Source of the DNA: Pseudoalteromonas sp. '520P1 No. 423'
GTDB taxonomy: Bacteria; Pseudomonadota; Gammaproteobacteria; Enterobacterales; Alteromonadaceae
Direction: 5' to 3'
DNA length: 64,000 bases
NCBI RefSeq assembly: GCF_001269985.1
Contig: NZ_BBZB01000001.1
Location: forward strand, 930,001 to 994,000
Shown: piece after piece, positions 27,863-37,289 of the stretch
Position numbering within the stretch: the stretch's first letter is position 1
Layout: each line of letters begins with the position of its first letter
Translations under genes and position numbers: made by a program
Notes under the pieces: generated by a model
What the model saw: the letters and a program-made list of their open reading frames with translations, nothing else
The model's database searches: none
What the model was told of the DNA's origin: nothing

Positions 27863-28783
27863 ATGAATGTAACGACAAGTAATGCACAATCTAAAACAGA
27901 AGAGATTTCTCTTTATTCTTTATTTTCTCTATTGTTGAAAAAGTGGTATGTATTATTAGGTTTTTCAATGGTTTTTGGTATAGCTGCTATCACTTGGGCT
28001 ATTTATCAACCTGATCATTATAAATCTACCGTTTTAATGATGCCTGCTGAATCTTCTCAAGGTTCTTTAGGTGGCTTAGGTGGTTTGTCTGGAATGGCTT
28101 CTTTAGCGGGTATTTCTTTACCTGATAGCTCTAAGTCGCAAGCTAAAATGGCAATTGCACTTGTGAAATCATATCGTTTTTTAAGTGAGTTTATTGAAGA
28201 AAATGATTTACTTGTGCCAGTAATGGCTGCTACAAATTGGGATCGTAATACCGGTAAGTTGATCATAAATGAAAAAATGTATGATGAAAGTACACAAACA
28301 TGGATCCGCCCAATTAAAGGACCTTATGCTGCAAAGCCAAGCTTGCAGGAAGCGCATAAGCAATTCCTAAAGTTTTTAAATGTAGAGCAAGATCCTGGTA
28401 ATAAATTCTACAAGTTGTCAGTAGAGTTTTATTCTCCAGAATTATCTGCAAAATGGGCAAATGCTTTAGTTAAAAAACTCAATACTAGCTTGAAAAAGAT
28501 AGATCAAAAAGAAGCGACAGAAAGCATTAAATATTTAGAGAATTTGATTGCTCAAACTCGAATTTCAGAGCTGAAAACAGTTTTTTCTACCTTAATGGAA
28601 GAACAAGTTAAGTCTAAAATGCTGACGGAACTAAAAGAAGAATACGCTATGAAGGTAATAGATCCTGCAATAGTACCAGAATTAAAATCTAAACCTAAAC
28701 GCTTATTAATCGGTATTGTGGTTGCCTTTTTAGGTGGCATTATAGGTGTGATATTTGTTTTTGTTAGAGCGGCAAGAAAATAG
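27863..28783 (+). CDS. wzz: Wzz-type chain-length determinant
   Basis: A 306-residue inner-membrane co-polymerase: a first membrane helix at about 27-48 (WYVLLGFSMVFGIAAITWAI), a periplasmic middle of ~220 residues, and a second helix near 282-302 preceded by the proline-rich PAIVPELKSKPKRL that marks Wzz proteins. A glycine-rich stretch (GSLGGLGGLSGMASLAG) near 66-82 is common in this family. It sets the modal length of the Wzy-made polymer. It sits next to the polymerase candidate, as expected. Confidence 0.88.
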   Translation: MNVTTSNAQSKTEEISLYSLFSLLLKKWYVLLGFSMVFGIAAITWAIYQPDHYKSTVLMMPAESSQGSLGGLGGLSGMASLAGISLPDSSKSQAKMAIALVKSYRFLSEFIEENDLLVPVMAATNWDRNTGKLIINEKMYDESTQTWIRPIKGPYAAKPSLQEAHKQFLKFLNVEQDPGNKFYKLSVEFYSPELSAKWANALVKKLNTSLKKIDQKEATESIKYLENLIAQTRISELKTVFSTLMEEQVKSKMLTELKEEYAMKVIDPAIVPELKSKPKRLLIGIVVAFLGGIIGVIFVFVRAARK

Positions 28784-28812
28784 TTTATATTTAATTAATT
28801 AGTGACATTAAT

Positions 28813-30081
28813 ATGAACTATTCAATTTTTCAATTTACTTTTTTATTACTCGGTTGCTCTCTTGCAATAGATACACTTACGGGTTTTTTTGTATCTGGGC
28901 TTGGACTTGATTTAAAGCTTTCTGCAATGTTTAAGTTTGGTTTACTCATATTGCTAATTTTTGCACTTGCCTGTTATTCAAGAAAAAATATCATTATTCT
29001 ATTCTCTTTAATGCTTACTTTATTAATAGGCCCACTCTTTAATCTCATAAATACCTATGATGTTATGGGTTTTTTGTTCGATTTTTCATATGTAATAAAA
29101 ATATTAACCCCTTTAATGATTTTTTTGTTTTGTATTGAAGTTATAAAACGTTGGCCTGATAATGCATATAGGTATGGCTTAAAAGTATTCTATTTTAGTT
29201 TTTGTGTTTTACTTTTTAATATCATTGCAGGTATTCTTGGTTTTGGTTTTTCTAGTTATGGAAGTAAAGACGGTGAAGTATCGATCGGTATAAAAGGCTT
29301 TTTTTATGCAGGTAATGAAGTAAGTGGCTTATTTGTATTATTGTTCAGTTTTATTTTAAGTGCTGCATGGAATTCACCTCGTAAAATTTACTTTTTAATA
29401 ATGGCTCCAATAGCAGTTATAAGTGGTGTTTTAATCGCAACAAAAGCAGCTATGATTGCGGGTTTATTATTAGTGGTATTAATTCCTTTAGTAAATGAAC
29501 GTTATAAAATGTTCAATCTTACTTGGTTAAAAATATCTATTTTTACACCTGCATTAGTTGGATTGATAGCAATAGTATATTTTGCAGTTCCTATTTTACA
29601 AGCTACAGGTCTGTGGGATCGTTTAGTTTGGTTTTATGAGAAAAAAGGTGTATTTGGCATTATATTCTCTGGTAGAAATGAATTTGCAGTCGCTACTCTT
29701 GAATCCTTTTATGAACATGCAGGCATTATTGAATCTTTATTTGGTATCGGCTTAAGTGGTCTTGCAGTGATTGAGCGATTAACTGTCGAAATTGAACCTA
29801 TAGATATGTATTTTTGGTTTGGAATACCTGGCTTGCTCTATTTGGTGGGGTTATTTTGTTCATTTATTTATATTAGTTATCGCGCTGCCCTTAAAAAAAT
29901 TAGCTTTTGGGCTCCTTTTGCATTAATAGCTAATATTTTACTATTTGGTTTGTCTTTTATAGCTGGTCATACATTAACATCAGGTATGTTGGCGCCTCTG
30001 TGGGGGCTGTTAAATGGCATGGTTTATCTGGAATACAGCCGCTATATGGCTAAAAATAAAATGGTAAAGACTCATGTCTGA
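28813..30081 (+). CDS. wzy: O-antigen polymerase candidate (Wzy)
   Basis: This 422-residue protein has about eleven hydrophobic segments and a larger polar loop near residues 270-320 (KKGVFGIIFSGRNEFAVATL). The polymerase/ligase family is recognised by this topology rather than by strict motifs. The SGRN/E-type loop and the position right after wzz and before a glycosyltransferase favour polymerase. It could instead be an O-antigen ligase, but ligases usually sit with lipid A core genes. Its end overlaps the next gene by eight bases. Confidence 0.75.
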   Translation: MNYSIFQFTFLLLGCSLAIDTLTGFFVSGLGLDLKLSAMFKFGLLILLIFALACYSRKNIIILFSLMLTLLIGPLFNLINTYDVMGFLFDFSYVIKILTPLMIFLFCIEVIKRWPDNAYRYGLKVFYFSFCVLLFNIIAGILGFGFSSYGSKDGEVSIGIKGFFYAGNEVSGLFVLLFSFILSAAWNSPRKIYFLIMAPIAVISGVLIATKAAMIAGLLLVVLIPLVNERYKMFNLTWLKISIFTPALVGLIAIVYFAVPILQATGLWDRLVWFYEKKGVFGIIFSGRNEFAVATLESFYEHAGIIESLFGIGLSGLAVIERLTVEIEPIDMYFWFGIPGLLYLVGLFCSFIYISYRAALKKISFWAPFALIANILLFGLSFIAGHTLTSGMLAPLWGLLNGMVYLEYSRYMAKNKMVKTHV

Positions 30082-30931
30082 TTTAGTTTCTGTTTATATT
30101 CCAACTCATAACCGTAGAAATTTTCTTGAAAGAGCGATTAAATCAGTACAAAAGCAAACTTACTCAAATATAGAGCTAATTATTGTTGATGATGGCTCTA
30201 GTGATGATACTTGGGACTACCTCAGCTCTATAGCTAATGAAAATATTAAAATTTTCAAACACGAAAAACCTTTAGGTGCATGTGTTGCTAGAAACTTAGC
30301 AATTAGTCATGCTAAAGGTAAGTTTGTTACTGGTTTAGATGACGATGATGAGTTTTTACCTGAAAGAATAGCAAGTTTAATTAAGCAATATGATAGTAGT
30401 TATGCTTTTGTATGTACGGGGTTTTTGTGGAATTATGGCAGTAAGTGCCGTCGTGTTGATGCAACTGCTAAGGTTATTAACTTAAAAGAGCAATTAAGTT
30501 ATAACTATGCCACCAATCAGGTTTTAGTTGAACGAGATCGCTTATTAGCCATAGGTGGTTTTGATAGTGAGTTTGTTGCCTGTCAGGATTATGATACTTG
30601 GACTCGATTAATTAAAGAGTTTGGCCCCGCAAAGCGGGTTGAAGGTGCTTTATATGTAATACATAGAGATAAAGGTATTACGAGATTAACTCAGTCTGAT
30701 AATTGGCTTAGAGGACATAGTCAATTTATGGCAAAACACCAAAAAGATATGACTGATAAGAATAAAACGAACCAAGAATTTAGGCGTATGATAGCACAGC
30801 AGCAACCATTAAAGCTTAATGTGTTATATACGCAGTTGAAAGCGGGTTTAATGTTGCAAAAAAGTCGTTATTTTTTATCATCCAATTTAAAGTTTTTTGC
30901 CAAAATTCGTAGGCAAATTTTAGAAAAATAA
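30074..30931 (+). CDS. GT2 glycosyltransferase
   Basis: A 285-residue family 2 transferase with VSVYIPTHNRRNFLERAI at the N-terminus, IVDDGSSDDT near residue 36, GACVARNLAI and GLDDDDE as the metal-binding acidic run near 90. It starts eight bases inside the polymerase gene, so translation is coupled. It probably builds the Wzx/Wzy repeat unit. The sugar is not predictable. Confidence 0.9.
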   Translation: MSDLVSVYIPTHNRRNFLERAIKSVQKQTYSNIELIIVDDGSSDDTWDYLSSIANENIKIFKHEKPLGACVARNLAISHAKGKFVTGLDDDDEFLPERIASLIKQYDSSYAFVCTGFLWNYGSKCRRVDATAKVINLKEQLSYNYATNQVLVERDRLLAIGGFDSEFVACQDYDTWTRLIKEFGPAKRVEGALYVIHRDKGITRLTQSDNWLRGHSQFMAKHQKDMTDKNKTNQEFRRMIAQQQPLKLNVLYTQLKAGLMLQKSRYFLSSNLKFFAKIRRQILEK

Positions 30932-31010
30932 ATCAAGGTTTAGTATTTGTTTATAAAAGATAATTTTAAAAGGCAAATGCTAACCATTAAAAAATTTATG
31001 GAAAGTATTC

Positions 31011-32066
31011 GTGAAAAAACTGATTGTTGTAGCAACTAAAGTAGATGGTGGTAAAGGTGGTATATCATCAGCTTTAAATGGATACTTAAACGGATTTAAA
31101 GAGGAAAATATAGAATATCAGCTGGTTGAATCTCATAATAGTAAAGGGATTATTGTTGCTTGGTTTTCAGCTTTTTGGAAAATATTATTATTATCGATAA
31201 AACATAGAAATGGTGATGCTGTTTTTTGGTTTCATTGCGGACCATGGCTATCAGCAATACGTAAATTTAGTTTAGCTATTATTCCGCGACTTTTCGGTTG
31301 TAAAACATTAGGGCATATTCATTCTCCTGCATTTAATGATTACTTAACTAAAAGTAAAGTTTCTCAATGTTTAACTAAGTTATCAATTAGTCCTTATACT
31401 CACTTAATTATGCTAACACCTTGGTGGAAATCATTAATATGTGAAAATGGCATATCAAAAAAAGCTGTTGTATCTCCAAACCCAAATAGTGATGAGTATT
31501 GCGATATAGCTAAAAAATATTTTAAAAGTAATAAATCACTCGTAAAAGTTCAAGAGTCGTTTACTGTATTATCTATGGCTAGGTTGGTTGAGGGGAAAGG
31601 TGTTGAGCTTGTTATTAAGGCTATCAGCGAGTTGCCTAATAATTATAAGCTTAAAATTGCTGGTGAAGGACCGCTTAAAGAGTCGCTAGTTCAATTGGCT
31701 CAGAGCAGCGGTGTATCAGATAGAGTCGAGTTTCTTGGCTGGATTGACGGGGAGAAAAAGAAGGCGTTATTATCTGAAGCAGACTTATTTTGTTTACCGT
31801 CAACATATGACTCTTTTGGTATGGTTTTTATTGAAGCTATGGCTTTTGATTTACCTGTTATAGCTTATGGCTGGGGGCCAATATCCGACGTAGTTACGCC
31901 AGATGTGGGGATATGTTGCTCTAAACCTTGTGCTGAGCAAGTTAAAACCGCCATTGTAGATATTTGTACTGATTTATCTGTTTATTCAGGTAAAGGCCCT
32001 CAAAGAGTGCTAGAAAATTATACATCAAAAACTGCCTGCCACAATATTATTGCGTTATTGAAGTAA
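31011..32066 (+). CDS. GT4-family glycosyltransferase
   Basis: This 351-residue protein has a GT-B fold. The C-terminal half shows the group 1 signatures LSMARLVEGKGVELVIKAI, IAGEGPLKESL, VEFLGWI and the PSTYDSFGMVFIEAMAF nucleotide-sugar block with the E-x7-E-type glutamates. The N-terminal half has the loose GGKGGISSALNGYL start of the acceptor domain. The start is a GTG at 31011 with GGAAAG nine bases upstream. It is a retaining transferase for the repeat unit; donor unknown. Confidence 0.9.
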   Translation: MKKLIVVATKVDGGKGGISSALNGYLNGFKEENIEYQLVESHNSKGIIVAWFSAFWKILLLSIKHRNGDAVFWFHCGPWLSAIRKFSLAIIPRLFGCKTLGHIHSPAFNDYLTKSKVSQCLTKLSISPYTHLIMLTPWWKSLICENGISKKAVVSPNPNSDEYCDIAKKYFKSNKSLVKVQESFTVLSMARLVEGKGVELVIKAISELPNNYKLKIAGEGPLKESLVQLAQSSGVSDRVEFLGWIDGEKKKALLSEADLFCLPSTYDSFGMVFIEAMAFDLPVIAYGWGPISDVVTPDVGICCSKPCAEQVKTAIVDICTDLSVYSGKGPQRVLENYTSKTACHNIIALLK

Positions 32067-32128
32067 CATTAAATTTATAAAATATATCTTGGCAAATAAT
32101 ATCCTAACTATTCACTATTGAGAAAAGC

Positions 32129-33379
32129 GTGTTTAATTCTTTAAAGCAAAAATGGTCAAATCGTGAAAACCGAAACGTATTGATATATATGTTATCGGAT
32201 CTTTTAGCTAAAGGGATCCCATTTTTATTAATTCCATTTTATACACTTTATTTAACACCTGAGCAATTTGGTAGCATTGCTGTCTTTAATATAATAGTTG
32301 AAATAATGATAATTTTTGTCGTTATGGGAGGGAATACTTACTTTAGAGTAGAGTATTTTAAAACAAAACAACAATCATCATTATTTGGTTCAGTATTTAT
32401 TAATTTAGTTGTGACTTTACCAATTGCGTTATTGTTAATGTTTTTATTTGTATTATTTGATTTAGATCCAACGCAACATTCTGCATTTTGGTTATATGCT
32501 GCGGTATTAATTGCATTAACTCAAAGTATCATATTATTGGTTCTTGCATTTTTGCAATGTAAAGGACAGGCCTTATATGTTGGGCTACTAAATTTATTAT
32601 CAGCAGCGGTTTCAGGTATACTTACGGTTTATTTTTTAAGCTTAGAATACTTAGATGAAGCGCGTTATATTGCGTATTTATTTACATCAATTTTAATTAT
32701 GTGCATTAGTTTATTTGTTTATAAACGAACAAATAAAAATTGGCCAAAACTTAATACCGAACAATCAAAACCAGCTTTGAAGTTTGGTTTAGGTGTATTG
32801 CCTCATGCATTAAGTTGGTGGGCAAGAACAGGCATGGATCGTATGATTATTGCTAAGTTCGTTTCTGTACATCAAGTCGGTTTATACTCTATTGCAGCAC
32901 AATTGAGCTTAATTGTGATCGTATTTTCAAATGCGGTAAATCAAGCTTTTACACCAAAGATAATGAAAATGCTCAGTGAAAATCAGTTTTCACAAACGGT
33001 TTTATTGTGCTTTAAAGTGATATTTGGATATATGATTATTTGTATTTTACTGGCATTATCCGCTCCTTTAATTTTTGACTTATTGATAGATGTAAAATTT
33101 GAACAAGCTAAGAGTCTGCTGCCTTTAATGTGTGCAGTTGCTTTTTTTCAAGCTACAGTAACTTTGTTTAGTAACTTTTTATACTTTTTTAAACGCGTTA
33201 AATTATTATCGAGTATTACCTTTTTTTCATCGGCATTACACGTAATTTTAGCTTGGTTCTTAGTCGGTAATTATGGGGTAAATGGTGTGATTGGGTCCTC
33301 TATAGCTACTTATTTATTATCTTCTATCTTGATTATTATTTTTTCTCTATCATCTATTAAAAGGGGGCAAAATGCGTAA
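32129..33379 (+). CDS. wzx: Wzx-like polysaccharide flippase (second)
   Basis: A 416-residue MOP-superfamily protein with about twelve hydrophobic segments. LSDLLAKGIPFLLIPFYTLYLTPEQFG at the N-terminus (a Wzx-type opening) and WARTGMDRMIIAKFVSVHQVGLYSIA in the middle are classic for O-antigen flippases. It starts with a GTG and ends overlapping the SGNH gene by eight bases. It lies in the same run as wzz, wzy and the GTs, so this is the best candidate for the repeat-unit flippase of the Wzy pathway, with the leftward flippase at 20524-21840 as a second system. Confidence 0.88.
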   Translation: MFNSLKQKWSNRENRNVLIYMLSDLLAKGIPFLLIPFYTLYLTPEQFGSIAVFNIIVEIMIIFVVMGGNTYFRVEYFKTKQQSSLFGSVFINLVVTLPIALLLMFLFVLFDLDPTQHSAFWLYAAVLIALTQSIILLVLAFLQCKGQALYVGLLNLLSAAVSGILTVYFLSLEYLDEARYIAYLFTSILIMCISLFVYKRTNKNWPKLNTEQSKPALKFGLGVLPHALSWWARTGMDRMIIAKFVSVHQVGLYSIAAQLSLIVIVFSNAVNQAFTPKIMKMLSENQFSQTVLLCFKVIFGYMIICILLALSAPLIFDLLIDVKFEQAKSLLPLMCAVAFFQATVTLFSNFLYFFKRVKLLSSITFFSSALHVILAWFLVGNYGVNGVIGSSIATYLLSSILIIIFSLSSIKRGQNA

Positions 33380-34196
33380 AATCAGTTTTACTAAAAGGGT
33401 AACAGATGCCGCTTCATTTAGAACTGGGCAGCTTTGTCATATTGCTAAAGATGTTTATTACAAGCAAAAGAATAAAAGCAAACCTAAGTTGTTAGTTTTT
33501 ACTGATTCTAGAGGTTATGAAGTTGTAAAACCTTGGAATCGCAAAAGCGCCTATGCGTCTTATGTTGGGCTCTTATGTCAAGAGTATGATGTTGACTATG
33601 TAATATGCCCTGAGTTCAGTACAACAGTAATAGACTTTGTATATGAATATCAAAAACGGATAACAAGCGGCCAGCATTATGATGCTGTAATAGCACATGT
33701 GGGCGTGGTTGACTTTTCTCCTAGGCCAACTTCCATGTTAGATGACATGATGGCAGCTAAATCTCATAAAATAGAATATATTTTTGATAATGGTCGCAAG
33801 TTGATAAGTGATTTTAAAGCTTATCATGATGATTCATTTGATGATTTGTATTTTGGTAAAACAGTTAAGAATTTTTACCCCAAAGGTTTTTTGAAAGATA
33901 GTATTATTCCTCAATTAAAGAACATTCCAAATCTAATTATGGTTGGTTGTAGTCCAGTATTAAGTGATTGGAGAGGAAATTATTGGCGTGAAAGACCAAA
34001 TAATATGAATATGATTTTAGAATATTCAAATATATGTAAACAGTCTTTGAATACATTTATTGATTTATCTACATGGTCTTCTGAAGAGATTAAGCTAAAT
34101 ACAATTGATAACATTCATTTGAGCCAACAAGGTTTTAATCATGTACATAAGCTATTGAAAGCAGAGCTTGATAAGTTATTGCTAAATAGAGGTTAA
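33372..34196 (+). CDS. SGNH-like hydrolase/acyltransferase
   Basis: The 274-residue cytoplasmic-looking protein carries an SGNH-type block I, FTDSRGYE, at residues 43-50, with the candidate serine at 46. A block III-like AHVGVVDF follows, and block V DNIHLS at about 246-251 gives an Asp and His spaced DxxH. The glycine and asparagine of the canonical blocks are changed, so catalytic identity is unsure. It has no signal peptide. It is coupled to the flippase upstream and sits one base before the TagF-like gene, so it could modify or recognise a glycerol-phosphate-bearing unit. Confidence 0.7.
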   Translation: MRKISFTKRVTDAASFRTGQLCHIAKDVYYKQKNKSKPKLLVFTDSRGYEVVKPWNRKSAYASYVGLLCQEYDVDYVICPEFSTTVIDFVYEYQKRITSGQHYDAVIAHVGVVDFSPRPTSMLDDMMAAKSHKIEYIFDNGRKLISDFKAYHDDSFDDLYFGKTVKNFYPKGFLKDSIIPQLKNIPNLIMVGCSPVLSDWRGNYWRERPNNMNMILEYSNICKQSLNTFIDLSTWSSEEIKLNTIDNIHLSQQGFNHVHKLLKAELDKLLLNRG

Positions 34197-34197
34197 G

Positions 34198-35367
34198 TTG
34201 AAAACACTACTAGTACATTTGATTTGTTCAGTAATATCATTTTTAATTCCAACTCAAAAAAAATTACTTTTGTTTGGCTCTTGGTATGGTAATAAATATG
34301 GCGATAATCCTAGATACTTTTTTGAATGGCATTTAAAAAACACAGATTATCAATGCTATTGGATTACCAAAAATAGTGAAGTATATAAAGAACTAAAAGC
34401 AAAAAATATCAATGTGCTTTATGGTAATAGTTTACCGGTTATTTGGTTTCATTTAAGGGCTAAAGCTGTTTTTTGTAACTGTTCACCAAACACTGATTTA
34501 TTTGGAAATTACCTGAATCGAAAAACGATTATTTTTAATTTATGGCATGGTACGCCAATAAAAAAAATAGGTTTCGATGCAATTGCATCAGATATTTCAT
34601 CGGAACGCTTAGGGGTAAAGCGCAGCGGTTTTATTAGCCGTAATACGCCTAACTATATAAGAAAATTTAAAAATAAGTTACTTGATAAAGAACTTTATTA
34701 CTTAGCGAGTTCACCTAAAGTTGCCACTCTATTAAGCTCAGCAATGGGTGTTGACGTTAATCATATTATTGTTTCAGGTTACCCTAAATTAGATCATTTA
34801 ATTCAAGAGATAAAACAACCAATTAGAGGCTCTATTTTATATGCTCCTACCTATAGAGGAGAATATAATAGTGAGAATGATTTATTGACTATGTTTGGTT
34901 TTGATCCTGAAAGCATGAATCAGTGGCTTACCGAACATGATAAGAATTTAACTATTAGACTTCACCCAGCTAATACTTTGCCTGAATCATTACAACTTGA
35001 GATAGCTAATATGGACCGACTTTCTCTTGGTGGTGATAAAGATTTATATGAAGAGATCACTGAATATGAAATGGTAATAACTGATTTTTCAAGTCTTTAC
35101 TATGATGCAGTTTCGGTAAATATTAAAACAATTATGGCGCCATTTGGTTTGGACTCGTACTTAAATGAAGATCGTCAGCTATATTTTCAGCCTAAGGAGT
35201 TATTTCCTTATGAAATGGCAAAAAACTGGCCTGAGTTAATAAACCTGCTACCTCAGTATTTTCATAATGAAATAGATCTATTAGCGATAAGGGAATCATT
35301 TTATAACGAAACTGAAGGGGAAGGTAGCAAACAACTATGGAATAAAATAAGAGATATTATTAACTGA
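34198..35367 (+). CDS. CDP-glycerol glycerophosphotransferase (TagB/TagF-like)
   Basis: This 389-residue enzyme is the Glyphos_transf family: WHGTPIKKIG at residues 116-125 with the catalytic-type histidine, RLHPAN at 254-259, and TDFSSLYYDA at 295-304. These are the conserved blocks of TagF/TagB. It transfers glycerol-1-phosphate from CDP-glycerol to a lipid-linked glycan or growing chain. Length matches TagB and the catalytic core of TagF rather than full TagF (~750). The start is TTG with AGAGG five bases upstream. Its donor would come from the TagD-like enzyme at 25704-26096. It ends the Wzx/Wzy gene run. Confidence 0.9.
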   Translation: MKTLLVHLICSVISFLIPTQKKLLLFGSWYGNKYGDNPRYFFEWHLKNTDYQCYWITKNSEVYKELKAKNINVLYGNSLPVIWFHLRAKAVFCNCSPNTDLFGNYLNRKTIIFNLWHGTPIKKIGFDAIASDISSERLGVKRSGFISRNTPNYIRKFKNKLLDKELYYLASSPKVATLLSSAMGVDVNHIIVSGYPKLDHLIQEIKQPIRGSILYAPTYRGEYNSENDLLTMFGFDPESMNQWLTEHDKNLTIRLHPANTLPESLQLEIANMDRLSLGGDKDLYEEITEYEMVITDFSSLYYDAVSVNIKTIMAPFGLDSYLNEDRQLYFQPKELFPYEMAKNWPELINLLPQYFHNEIDLLAIRESFYNETEGEGSKQLWNKIRDIIN

Positions 35368-35447
35368 TATTCAAAGATTAAAAAAGGTACATATTTAATC
35401 CTAGTTATTATATGCTATTGATACTTATTGAATTTGAATGGATGCAT

Positions 35448-37207
35448 ATGAAATTTTTTATCAAAGGAATATTATTTTTAACTTTATTACTTTTGTTAGT
35501 TGCTTGTGGTGATAAAGATAAAAGTGAAGAGCCTATATCTCCAACGCTAAGTTTAGAAGCGCCTTTAAAGGGTGTTTCAGGACAAAGTATCGTAATAAAT
35601 ATCACCGCAGGTGAAAATACAACAAATGTTACTTGGGTTCAATTATCAGGAGTTACAGTCAATTCTCCGGTATTTTTAATATTCCCGTTATTGAAAGTGC
35701 TAGTGAACTTACTTTCGAATTTAAGGCAACGGATAATAGCGGTCAAACGCTCAGTAAATTAGCCTCTATTGCTATTTTACCGAATATCAATTCTTCAAAT
35801 CAAATCTCTGAAATCACTGTTAAAAGTGGTGCTAATGTCGTTATTCCTATTTCAGCCTCAATTGAGGTTGGTGAAGCACAATTTGAAATAGATACACCTG
35901 AAGAATTGTCAGAAAGCTCAGAACTTAGCATAACGAGTAACTATATTAGTTTTAAAGCACCTTTAATTGAAGGTGACTCTCTTATATTTAACCTCCAGCT
36001 TTTGATTACAGATGACTTTAATACCCAAGTCGTAAAAAAGATATTGGTTAAGATTAACCCCGCAGATAATTATTTTTCACCCGCTAAAGTGATTAAAGAA
36101 TTCACAAGCTCAAATATTTACATAAGTGATTATGGTAAACATTTACAAGTTTATGAATCAGACGAAAGTGCTCTTTATTCTTACAATGATAGTGCTTTAG
36201 TTTTATCTGAGCACCAACCGATTAAAAGTGATGTGGCACAAAGCCACGACAGCCCAGACTCATCTATAGATGGAACAGTATTTTTTGCTGATTTTGATAA
36301 AGATGGAACCGAAGATTTGTTATATGTTAATGCTTGTACTTATAATTTTCATGATGATGGTTCATATGATTATGGTACATATGGTGGAATCAGTATTAGA
36401 TATGGAGAAGGGGATTGGTATAGTAGCAATATAAATTCTTTATTAGACGATCCAAATTCTACATGTTGGCAAATGAATACATTTGTTAAATCTATAAGTG
36501 AGCTAAAAGATATTAATGACGATGAATATCTCGATTTAAAATATGACTATACTGGAGAAGGCACTGGCTCTGCTTGGTTTGTTTGGGAGCCTGATAGCGC
36601 TCAATTTATTTTTAGTAGCGGTAATGATGGTCATCACGATGATGATTTTGACGATTTTTATAAGGTGTATTTAGATTTTGATTTAGATGGAGATACTGAT
36701 TTATTGGGAGGGGGGAATTTTTATCGCTTAAAATCACTTAAATACAGAGAAAAGCTTCAAGATAATGATTATTCAGATTGGCAAGTAATTAGCAGTGAAG
36801 GCGATACATTTCGCTACTTAAGTGTTGCAGATGTAAATCGTGATGGCCATGATGATGTTTATGGTTATTTATATCGTGAGAATGTAGATGATGGAATATT
36901 ATTTTGGCTGCCATCGAGTACGTTAGACAGTGAGCGAAAAGTAATAGAGGCTGCTTTTATACCGCAATATTATGATGCATTATTTTCTAAGGAGAGTCGT
37001 TACTTTTTTGATTATGATAATCAGTATGTCAGTATTTATGATTTTAATGAGCAATTAAAAACGCCCGTTATTACACAGAAAATCTCTGCAAAATTACCTG
37101 AAAATGCAATTTTTAGGTTATGGTTTGATTTAGATAAAGATGGTGATTTAGATATTATTGCACAGCAAGAAAATAAAATAATATTGGTTGAAAATCTTTA
37201 TAATTAG
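35448..37207 (+). pseudogene. Frameshifted lipoprotein with FG-GAP/VCBS-like repeats
   Basis: The first frame starts at the ATG 35448 (or 35412 upstream) with a lipoprotein signal ending in LLVACGDKD. It stays homologous in style through TWVQLSGVTVN. The reading then continues in another frame from about 35663 as FSGIFNIPVIESASELTFEF and runs to 37207. Restoring one T in the AATTC at 35661-35665 joins both parts. The downstream part holds five calcium-loop-like repeats (DFDKDGTEDLL, DINDDEYLDL, DFDLDGDTDLL, DVNRDGHDDVY, DLDKDGDLDII), the FG-GAP/VCBS style of surface proteins. It is either a real pseudogene or a sequence error. Function would be surface binding; unknown. Confidence 0.75.
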
Positions 37208-37242
37208 AAAATGAGATCGTAAAGATAAACGTTATATAAAGC

Positions 37243-37282
37243 AAAGGCTATTGAGTGAGTTATTAAGTTCAACAGCCTTTTT
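37243..37282. terminator. Bidirectional terminator hairpin
   Basis: AAAGGCTATTGA (37243-37254) pairs with TCAACAGCCTTT (37269-37280) with one mismatch, and a run of T follows on the + strand. The A-rich left end gives a U-tract to the opposite strand. It lies between the converging lipoprotein and beta-helix genes, so it serves both. Confidence 0.75.
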
Positions 37283-37289
37283 AATCGAC

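Noticed and set aside
35633..35762. Programmed -1 frameshift in the FG-GAP lipoprotein
   Set aside because: No slippery heptamer or downstream structure was seen at the switch; a lost T explains it more simply.
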